From assembly GCA_022605405.1 (NCBI GenBank), contig JABYQQ010000011.1, positions 1,550,001 through 1,614,000 on the forward strand: 64,000 nucleotides of DNA, given 5' to 3'. How positions within the stretch are numbered: position 1 is the stretch's first letter; each line of letters starts with the position of its first letter. A program made the position numbers and the translations under genes. A model generated the notes under the pieces. It did not search any database and was not told where the DNA came from. It saw nothing but the letters and a program-made list of their open reading frames with translations. The DNA is from Earliella scabrosa. Its lineage: Eukaryota > Basidiomycota > Agaricomycetes > Polyporales > Polyporaceae. Positions 51,826 to 61,432 of the stretch are shown here, piece after piece.

Positions 51826-54800
51826 ATGTCTGCGTCTTCGAGCCTATCCTCATCGTCTTTCAACGACTACAACACCCAGCTGCAGGGTGCGGCACTTAAG
51901 GCGACACGCGCTGCGGTCGTGCTGCCTGCCGACATCCCATTCCACCGTTCTGTGCATCCGGACTTTGCGAAGGAGGTCGACCAATGCTCCGCTCGCGTGC
52001 TCTCGCTTACGAACAAGCTCTTACAACTTTCGTCAACTCTGAATACCTCTGCGAGTGCGCGCGGCAAGGGGAAGGCTCGGCTCGAGGTGCAGGATGATGT
52101 TGTGGACAACTTCCATTCGTTGGTGGTGGATGCGATGGACCAATTGCTTGAACGCGCGGTATGTGCCTGCAACTCGTGTAATGGTAGTTCAGGGTACGAT
52201 ATATGATACAGGATATTGGGCTGGATGAATTCCTTGGGCATGTCAAACCACCCGCGATCGCAGTCAATCCTGCTCCGCTCGCCACAGCTCAGAAGGTATG
52301 CTATTCTAGTCATGTTGCCTCCTTATATTTTGACCTCATGGTCGTCCAGAAAAACAAAAGTAACGTTGCGCAAGGAAGACTGGACCCTGCGCTCCAACAT
52401 GCCTACCATCTTGCCAAACCGCAGCTCAACTTCAAGCGGAAGGTGGACAACAGCAGTCACACCGCATGGTTCCCCACACTGCGGCACAAATACAACGCGC
52501 AAGTTCCCCTTGGCTACAATCTTACAGAGGACGAAACGGGGGAAGCGTCCACCTCGTACGTCTGTTTAGCGCTCACTACACGTGTTGCTTCATGTTGTCT
52601 CTAGTCTTCACCCATACCGTTTCGAGATCAAGCACATAACTTACCCCACGCGAATGTTTGCCTCGGCTCCTCCGATATCGCCGAAGTCATTTGAAGAGAC
52701 GCCGTTCGCGTGGGTCTCGACATCCGAGGACTTCTCCAAGATGCTTGACAAACTGCGTTGTGCGAGCGAGATCGCGATTGACCTAGAGCACCACAACTAT
52801 CGTACATTCGGTGGGTTCGTTTGTCTGATGCAGATCAGCACACGAGAGGAAGATTTTGTGATCGACACACTTGCATTGCGAGAGGAAATGGAGGAATTGA
52901 ACGAGGTGTTCACCAACCCGAACATCGTCAAGGTACATGCGCAGTGTTCTAAGAGTTGATGTTTGGTGTACTCATCGTGGACGTAGGTTCTGCATGGGGC
53001 GGAGAGTGACATCATCTGGCTACAACAGGATTTCAACCTGTACATCGTGAATTTGTTCGATACTTATCACGCATCGAAAGTTCTTGGTAAGTTGCAATCC
53101 TGTTGTCTCAGTCATGTGTTCATCTCGGACGACAGACTTCCCTAGACACGGTCTCGCGACGCTGCTCGAAATGTACTGCGACTTCACGGCGGACAAGCGC
53201 TACCAACTCGCAGATTGGCGAATAAGGTGCGCCCGCTCCTACGGGACCGTTGGACGCAGCTAATACTGGCGATCTGCAGACCGCTTCCTGACGAGATGCT
53301 ACAGTACGCCCGGTCAGACACGCACTTCTTGCTATTCATATACGACAACCTCCGCAACGCGCTTCTCGACCGTGCGCAGTCGCGGGCGCAGTCTCGCGCT
53401 CAGAGTCCCTCCTCATCTTCGTCAACACCTGCACCAGACTCCTCGATCCCCCCTGCACACGCGCTTGTCCGTGAAGTCCTTACGCGGTCGGAGGAGACCG
53501 CTCTGCGCGTCTATGAAAAGGAGATCTATGACGCAGATGGAGGGACAGGACCTGGCGGCTGGGACACGCTCGCGCGCAAGTGGAACAAGAGCGTGCTCAT
53601 GGCAAGCTCAGCTGCACCTGAACCAGGGAGCGCAGCGGCTGTCCAGCGGGCGGTGTATCTGACTGTGCATGCTTGGCGGGACCGGGTGGCTCGTGAGGAG
53701 GACGAAAGCACGAGGCATGTCTTATTTCTCGCCACCTCCATAGTACGACGCTGACCAACGTTGACAGATATGTCCTCCCGAATCATTACCTCTTCTCTCT
53801 CGCCGAGCGTACGCCCGCAGACATGGCGGCGTTGCTATCTGTGTTTCACCCCGTTCCCCCTGTCATCCGAAGACGCGTGAAGGAGTTGCTCGACGCGATA
53901 CGCAATGCCGCCAAGAGTGCCTTGGGTGCGGGCGCCGCCCCAAGCTCAAGCACGGTAGAAACGTCTGCACCGGAAATGTCAACGACCATGGTAGTTGACG
54001 AGGCTAATGCGGCAGTGGTTGAGGAGTCATGCGCCACATCGTCAAGCAAATCCGCGCAGTCATTGTGGTCGATAGGCGAGTAACGTTTCCTGCATGGCGG
54101 CGATCCATGAACTGAAGTCTGTCTTCTGTATCAGTGGCCCCTATCACCGCTACGCAGTCGGCGCTCTTCGGTCCCTCATTACAAAGGAACACAACCGCTC
54201 TACTTCCTGTCGCTCAGCATAGCGCCCTCCTAGGTGGACGGACACACACCGAACAGGTAATTCGTCAGCTTCCGGCATTCTATTATTTGCTAAACTGTGC
54301 ACAGGGTCGTGCACGCAGCGTCGCCACCAACCGGGCACGTTTCTTGGAAGCCGCCACACGCATACACAGCAAATTAGCCATTGCTCCGACCGTACCGAGC
54401 GTTGTGCGCGAAAAGGCCGGGCAGACGTCCGACGCCGCTGATGCCACAGCTTCATCCCCAGCCGTGGAAGAGGGTGTGCTCAAGGTGGAGGGCCAAGTTG
54501 AAATCCCATTCGTACCAGCAGCACAGCGAGCGTCCGCCCAGGTCCCGATTGACGACACGATCGTCGTAGTCGGCCAGCCGAAGAAGAAGAAGCGCAAGCG
54601 TGCTGCAGCAGACAAAGACGGCGTGAGTACTCAAGATGAGGATGCGAAGTCTAGCGCGAAAGCTGAAGCGATGGAGGTGGAGGCGTTCGACTATGCTTCT
54701 GCACCTAACATCCTCGACGATGGGTCTGACCACGAACCCGCCGCGCCTAGTGCGAAGAAGAGGCAGAAGCACGCGAAAGGTGAGAGCCCAAGATCTTGCG

Positions 54801-54935
54801 AGCAGTACAGTGCGTTGCTGATCGCGATTGCGCGCGGATATAGGGTCGAACGCGTCGTTTTATGGGAACTTCCCGGCTCCGCCCAAGGCACATAGCCAGG
54901 TGAAGAGTGGAAACCAGGCGCGGACATTCAGATAG
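51826..54935 (+). CDS. RRP6: Nuclear exosome 3'-5' exoribonuclease Rrp6 (EXOSC10), 864 aa
   Basis: Eleven exons (51826-52158, 52212-52295, 52350-52555, 52605-52932, 52987-53086, 53136-53226, 53280-53714, 53768-54079, 54118-54256, 54305-54779, 54844-54935) join in phase. An N-terminal PMC2NT-like helical region precedes the DEDD-Y nuclease: [12 protein letters not shown] (Asp 267, Glu 269), [10 protein letters not shown] (Asp 325) and [10 protein letters not shown] (Tyr 390, Asp 394), all catalytic residues present. An HRDC-like domain follows from about residue 527 ([16 protein letters not shown]). The C-terminus carries a basic segment (QPKKKKRKR) and the conserved [18 protein letters not shown]. 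It trims and degrades nuclear RNA as an exosome partner. The intron at 53715-53767 has a GC donor. The 38-nt intron at 54080-54117 is short and less sure. Confidence 0.95.
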
Positions 54936-55387
54936 GTCTACTGTGTATGGTGTACTCGGTGTGCATAGGAGCCACCTTGAGCGCCGCGACTTCAATCAAC
55001 TGCACACATCGTTTCATCAGCAGACCCACAGTGCTTCCCGGTAGGCCCGTCCCGACTTCGCGCCAATCTTCCACCACTTGCTTCTGGTGGGAAGCTTGCA
55101 TTCACCCTCAACACGCCATCACGTCCCATGACCGAGTACTCCCCTGAGCTACCGCACTGGTGATAAGGGGAACGTCTCGGCTGACACGCTGATTGTGCGC
55201 ATTGGTAAGAGTAAGGCAGGAAATTCTCACTGCGGGTCTGGACATGGAGCTCTGTTTTGACTTCCGAGTTAACTCGAAACTGAAGTCTGAAACCTAGCGG
55301 ACATAAAGCTCTCTTATAATTATCGCAGCACGTTCTTCGGGCCCTTCCCTCTCTGCCCTGTTGTCGCTGAACAGTCCTATAGCCATC
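54936..55387. other. Intergenic, 452 bp
   Basis: 3' flank of RRP6 and promoter of the hydrolase. A TATA-like tataat at 55315-55320 lies about 70 bp before the next ATG. Confidence 0.4.
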
Positions 55388-56536
55388 ATGGATGTCGTGG
55401 CAGCATTCACAGACGACTCGATTCCGAACGTTCTTACACCCAGTGAGTAGCCTATCCGTCCTGTCCCCCATACATCTTGTGAATGCAGTCATCTGATGCT
55501 GACCATCTGTCTTTTACCCAGCGAAGGATGCCTTCGTGAAGCTGCTCGATAAGCGCCGCGCAGGGATCGAAGGGTTTCCTCAGCGCACGTTCCGCTATGG
55601 CAGCACTGATAGGCATCAGGTATGGAATCGCCCCAGTCCGATTCGCAAATATCGATTAACACCACCTGGAACAGCTGGACGTATACTACCCGGATCTCAA
55701 AGCCGTGACCGGCGGAACCATTCCTGTGCTTTTCTTCGAGTATGGCGGCGGCTTCACCTCAGGCGACCGGAAGCAGGACCCGCCTCACGAACTCGGGTAC
55801 AGCAATGTTGGGGTTTTCTTCGCCCAGCGCGGGTGCGTGTTAATATTTGTATGGAGCATTGAGAAGATCATTCTCAATTGATGATCTTGATAGTATCCTG
55901 ACGGTAATCGCGGACTACCGCCTCGCGCCAGCCGCCAAGTTCCCTGAGCCCGTGGAAGACATCCGCGACGCGCTCGCCTGGTTCATCCTCAATCCCCTCA
56001 CCGTCCTCTCCGCCTGTCCCTCCGGGCCAATTCCCCAGGACAAGATGGGTTTAGGCAAGATTTTCGTGATGGCCCACTCCGCCGGGGCGAACCACGTCGC
56101 GACGCTCTACCTCTCGCCGACGCTCCTCCCGCTCACCTCGCCTGTGCGCGCGGCCACGCGCGGGCTCATTCCCCAGGGTGGCGCGTACAAGTTTGACTTC
56201 TCGCAGCCGGGCTTGCCGCCTAGCGTGCTCGAGGGCTACTATGGCTCGCAAGAGGCGGTGTTGGAGAATATGCCAGTGGCGTTGCTCGAGAAGGCGTCAG
56301 AGGAGCTAATCAAGGGCCTCCCGGAAGTGTTTGTGCTGAGGAGCGAGCGCGAGCCGCCGTTGATCAAGGCGGGGAACGATGAGTTTGTGAAAACGCTCGG
56401 GGAGAGGAGGGGTGAGGCGATCAAGTACGAGATCATGGATGGACACAACCACATTAGTCCACACTGGGCGCTGCTGAGTGGGCAAGGAGAGGAGTGGGGA
56501 GAGGCGGTGGCCGCGTGGGTAAAGGCAAGGGTTTGA
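55388..56536 (+). CDS. Alpha/beta hydrolase (esterase/lipase-like), 317 aa
   Basis: Exons 55388-55442, 55522-55619, 55675-55832 and 55894-56536 join in phase to 317 codons. The early strand LDVYYPDLKAV is followed by FEYGGGF, the place of the HGGG oxyanion-hole motif in hormone-sensitive-lipase-like esterases, here with Tyr instead of His. The nucleophile elbow is MAHSAGA; ADYRLAP precedes it, as in the fold-3 group. A catalytic His is likely in DGHNHIS near the C-terminus; the acid is not certain (Glu or Asp near FVLRSERE). No signal peptide, so the enzyme is probably cytosolic. Substrate unknown; small-ester or formamide hydrolysis is typical of related proteins. Confidence 0.8.
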
Positions 56537-57167
56537 AGTTCAAGTAGAGATCTTTCCCGCTGGTCATCTCGTGTCTCTTGCTGTCTGAGAAGTTTGTAAT
56601 AACCAAGTGCCACGGTGACGCGGTGAAGCCTGCCCTGAACAACCGCGTTCGGGTTAGGGACACATTCCTCCGCACTGAGCGCTTAAGCCTCCGCGGGTTA
56701 CTCCCGATCCATTCGCAAGCTCGCTCAACCATCGTTAAACGGGTACAGACGATCTGCTCACAAGGTATGTGATGTATCATGTTGATGGAACTCCGGCAGG
56801 CAACCTGGTTACTCATGGTTGAGCCGAGCCCTTCGCTGTCGTGTGTGCCACTGCTGGCACTTACTAGTGCATTCGCCTTGTGGCCACCACTCGCAATCTT
56901 GACACTCTACTGACATTCGAAGATAGAGACATGACTGAAGCCGAAATTGAAAGAAGACTTGCACGGTGGGGCATCGCCTACTTGGTTACAATCGCCACTC
57001 TAACTCACACGGTGACGTGAAGTCTCGCCAACCACGCGAAAAAGAGCAGGCTTAGTCGCAACGCACGGGTCACGCAGAGCATTAGCAATGGTGTGCACAT
57101 AAGTCTACTGAATCATGAGAAACTATACTGACATGGAACCACCTCAGTTCTGACTCAACCAAGACCT
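56537..57167. other. Intergenic, 631 bp
   Basis: Between the hydrolase and the F-box gene, both on the plus strand. No gene or repeat recognised. Confidence 0.4.
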
Positions 57168-59829
57168 ATGCCGCGCAAGATGCCAACAGCACTCCCAGCG
57201 GGCGCGAACAATGGACAAACCACGCCACTGTCTACGACAGCTCCAGCTCTACCGATGGACGTGTTTCTTGACGTGAGTTTTGCCCCAATTGTCTTGTTCC
57301 TCGCGGTTGGCGCTAATCGTAGTCCAGATCGCGTCATGGATGCATCCGATGGACGTGCTGCACTGTGCGCGAGCGTCCAAAGTACTCCGGAAAGTCCTTC
57401 TATCCAGAGCTAACCGCACAACGTGGATCTCCGCTCTGGGCTCATTGGCAAAGCTCCCTCCCTGTCCCGAGGACATGTCTGAGCCACTGTACACGGCGCT
57501 GGTCTTTGACGATCATTGCTTTGTGAGTCTGCAGACCTCCTCCACAATCTACTTGACGGCTGATTCGCCTACTAATCAGGCGTGCGGAGTGTCCGAGGCC
57601 TTCGCCGTCAATTATGCCCTGCGTGTCAGATTGTGTGACGGATGTTTTGAGGACAAGTGCGTGCTTCTTCTGCCTCGTTGGAGTTGCTACTGTAGGACCG
57701 TGTCTCCTCTCCAGTGTCGTGGATGGAACGACTCTCTTCAACAAGGTTCCGGACGCAATCCGTGACGTGGTAACAATGCTGCTTCCAGCAGAGATGTTAG
57801 ACGGTACGTAGTACTCTGTCTCGTCATTACCACGTCTGCCTAACATGTCGACCACAGAGGAGTCCTACGAATCGGAACACGACCCAATTGACCACCGTGT
57901 GCGAGACAGGTACTTCAAGCCGCACGCCCAGGCGCTCCTCCATTTCCTCACCTACTCGATGTCTCCGGGCACGATAGCCAAATTGAAGCCCGCTCTAACT
58001 TGTCATGTCGCTGCTGTCTCCGAGCGATACAGGGTGAGTAACGTCGACTGTCGAGAGAGGATACATCGCTGACGTGACGCTCATACTCCCGCAGCACGCG
58101 GAGCTGTTGCACGAGTGGGAAGAGGCTGTCGCTAGGGCGCAGAAGGAACCGAGAAACGAATACGACAACGATACCCCCATGTGGAGAGGCTTGTCAGTTG
58201 ATCTGGCCACCTACCGACTGTATCCCCATTTACTGACTGGCATCATTACATCTGCGGCTATGGACAGCTTGCATGGAGGTGGCGAATATGATGAGACAGA
58301 TTATTCTGACTACTCAACGTCTGACACTGCCTCCGAACATGAAGACTACGAAGACACAGAATACTCAGACTCTGGAAGTGAACCTGCCAGTGAGCCAGAG
58401 TCGTTAAATGCCACAGCCCCGACGCATGCCGTCATATCTGGCCACCGCACGCACAAGTCCTCAATTAAACTCAGTGTGTCACCTCCAGAACTGTCTCATC
58501 GATACTCCACTGACACTTTGCCACGGCATTGTTCGCAAAGTTCTAGCGCAGAGCAAACCCGCCAAGCAGATTCGCCTCGAGCAGCGCAAGCGTCACGAGC
58601 GGGACGACGCCGCATATGCTCGCCTCGTTAACGCACGCACTGCGGAGCTTTTGCGTCTCATTGAGAAGCTCCCTGCGGGCGAACTAGACGGGATACACCG
58701 GGACATGCTTCCGAACGTTACTGACGCGGCCGAGTTGTTCTCCGAACTCATCGAAGGTCTCGTCGATGATAGCGATCCGATCACCAGCGTGGACGATATT
58801 GGCGGCGACACAGCCGAGCTCTGGGAAGTCCTCGATACATACAAGAGCGAGGTGATCGACGCGCTCGCGCAAAGCATCCCCGGCGCGCACAATGACATAT
58901 ATGGTGCGGACACGAGGAAGGTACTCGCAAGGGCTTCGGCGCTGTTCGTGTGCAAGGAATGCTCTTCTGTGAAGCCAAAGGTCGCGGGTGGGCCGGTGAT
59001 GGCGGAAGCATGGCCCAAGATCAACGCGCACTGGCGCACGTGCCACCCGCACGAATCGTTTTACGAAGCGGGACAGGGCATCGACGACCCCAGGGTGCGC
59101 GCGAAATGGTGGTGGGAAGGGCATAATACAGTGAAGGCGATCCTGGATGCGGCAGGGCTTTCTCAAGCGAAGACAGCAAAAATCGTGGGACTTGAACAGC
59201 TCGTGCGGGAGGGGCGGCTGTTCTGTGGGTGCGGTGACCCTTCCCTCGAGCAGCCGGGAGAACTTACGTGGGGGAAGCTGGTGCGTACATGACCACTCGA
59301 AAAGTTCTATGCTCACGTCAGGTCATCACTGGACTAAAGGTTCTCCACGTCCATCGACACCTTCAGATGAATCAGGCCTTCGGGACGGACTGGTGAGTGG
59401 CTCAGCCCAATTTGAGCCGACATTCACTTGATATCTTGCGTTAATGGCAGCGCCCGACTGGTCGACGGGAATGTGTACGCGTGGATCGACGATCACAGTC
59501 TTCCAGACTGTATTCGCCATATCCCTAGGCACACACGCATGGACCCGAAAGTTGTATCGGCATCGAGGAGGTGCATGCTACCTGATGAGCAGACGCGAGG
59601 GCAGGTCCTGGGGTGCCTGGCGCGGTGCCCGGAGGGTGCCGCTGTCGTTTGTCGTGTCTGCGAGACGATCTTGCAAGGGATAGACGGAACTTTGGATGCG
59701 ACTGCGACACGTCGTGCCAAAATCATGGATGTCGCGATGTTGCCGAAGTCCGCGGAAGCTATCGTGTACCACATGCAGGCAAAGTGGGTTTCCGCGTACC
59801 TCGTCTCACAAACAGAAAGCGTTGACTGA
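57168..59829 (+). CDS. F-box protein, full-length copy
   Basis: Secure exons: 57168-57272, 57328-57522, 57580-57656, 57715-57803, 57858-58033 and one starting at 58095. The F-box spans the first intron: LPMDVFLD, then IASWMHPMDVLHCARASKVL. Then come MSEPLYTALVFDDHCF, a Cys-x2-Cys element (VRLCDGCFED) and PDAIRDVVTMLLPAEML. The middle holds an acidic, Tyr/Ser-rich stretch (about 58290-58390). The frame from about 58560 to 59280 is helical and charged with further Cys pairs (FVCKEC, FCGCG), and another coding-looking frame extends to 59829. Joins between 58200 and 58560, and the final exons after 59280, are uncertain. F-box proteins select substrates for SCF ubiquitin ligases; the Cys pairs may form a metal site. 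Paralogue of 27264-28214. Confidence 0.7.
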
Positions 59830-60158
59830 CCCATCCCGTTTATCCAGGCACGGCAGGCGATTTGAAGAGCAATGTGTGGTTATCAGGAACATTGATATTA
59901 CTTCCTGAGTCGCCTGCAAGCGTCTTGATTGGTTGGTTATGTACTTGACCTGGGAGCATGTGAATGCCATCTCCTCATCTCCCTGGGGGTTGTACAATGC
60001 TGCTAGGATAGTGTCTGAGAGCGTCGGACCACTGGTACTAGAGTAATAGCTATAGCTATGAGGTTTGAAGAAAATCATCCGTTGGCTGACACAAACTTGA
60101 TGGCATCGGCGCATGTATGTAGCAAAGCATTTGTGTTACTCGAATGCCATATTGGACA
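59830..60158. other. Intergenic, 329 bp
   Basis: Between convergently oriented genes. No feature recognised. Confidence 0.4.
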
Positions 60159-60830
60159 CTATTGCCTATGCTGACTCCACTCCTCTAGAATGCTCGGATG
60201 ATTCTCTTTAAGCAGCTTGAGCAAGGTCTCCAGCAAATCTACCAGGCAATCGTAGGAGCCCTCCCCTCTCATGGTTACCGCCGGCACCGGCATAGCTTGC
60301 CTGGACCGGCGTCGCTTCTTCAGGTTCTGAAACAGCTTTGAGGAGGGTTCCGAGGTTTCTAAAAGGACCGGCTGGAGCGCTCTGAGGTCGGTCCAGAGCA
60401 CCTTCAAGAAATCGGCAAGTAAAGTACCGCACTCGCCGCAGCACTCGCGTGCGTAGCTCAGTAGATTGGTGATCGCTGCCCATCTGTCGTCGTCATATTC
60501 CGGCCAGTCCTTGAAGATGGGACAAGTTTCGTCCTTTCCGCCAAGTACTAAGAATGCCGTGCCGCGCTGGTAGACCAGCTCGCTTATGCTGGATGCAACA
60601 AACAGGAGAGCGTACTCCCTGACGAGACAGTATCGCAGCGATGTCTCATCATGCCGTGGTGGGGGTTCCAACTCCGTGAGCGCACGCCGATAGACGATGC
60701 ACAGAATTGACCAGCCAAATGACTCGACGTCATGGATAGCATCGTGCACGATCTTCTGGTCCAGTGATTTCGCGCGGAGGAGATCTGTCGCTCCCGACGT
60801 TGCAGTGGGCTGGCAAATTCGGGATATGTC
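60159..60830 (-). pseudogene. Fungal-type protein-kinase-like C-lobe fragment
   Basis: The frame up to 60749 plus an upstream in-frame extension reads IVHDAIHDVESFGWSILCIV, resembling the conserved DLESF-W segment in the C-lobe of the FunK1-type fungal kinases. Helical sequence with a basic patch (KKRRRSRQ) follows to the stop at 60159. An acceptor (atttgccag) lies just upstream of the extension. No HRD catalytic loop, DFG motif or N-lobe could be found between here and 61430, so only a C-terminal fragment is visible. Either the upstream exons are too diverged to see or this is a truncated, inactive relative. Confidence 0.4.
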
Positions 60831-61432
60831 AGAGAACTACTCAAAATGGAACCAGCGCAATCGAGCTCACCGCCAGCTCAACCAGTTGATTCATGGGGTA
60901 GAGATGAGATATCAAGCGTCCGAAGCTTCCGATCTTGCCTTCAACAGTCAGCGGCCGCGGTCCCAATCACTAGTGTTGCTGAGGCTGGTAGTACCTTGAT
61001 CTTGGTATAATCGCAAGCGATATCCTTACGGAGCAATTCTCTATGTTTTTTTTCGTCGATCAACTAGTTCACCATAAGTTATTGCTGCGCTGAAACTTGT
61101 ATATGGCCTTACAGGTGGGTCCAGGTGGGCCGTTGCAGTAGATTCAGAGGGTTTTGCGAGGTTGTGAAAGAGTGCGACTCGTGGCAAGCTCGAGGTCAGT
61201 CGGTGGCTCGGACCGGTTATTCCCGAACTGCAAGCGCCTCTATGATGTCACGACGGTGCAGAGTCCAGACGCACAAAGGGATGAATTGAGGGCACCCCCG
61301 CCTGGCGACATGAAATGCAATTGTATTACGGTCTAGCGAAAACGTACAAACAGGATGTATAGAAGGATCTGTTAACACAAAGACAAAATAGAACATGCAT
61401 GCTGTCCCGCGGTCACGCACAGAGAACACGGT
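60831..61432. other. Intergenic, about 600 bp
   Basis: Possible upstream exon of the kinase-like fragment around 60890-60960 on the minus strand; otherwise A/T-richer, non-coding DNA and the 3' flank of the RhoGEF gene. Confidence 0.35.

Noticed and set aside
60920..60985. Vector/adapter-like strings (cttccgatct, gcggccgc, atcactagtg)
   Set aside because: Each match is 10 bases or fewer and they are not in a known vector order, so chance occurrence is more likely than contamination.
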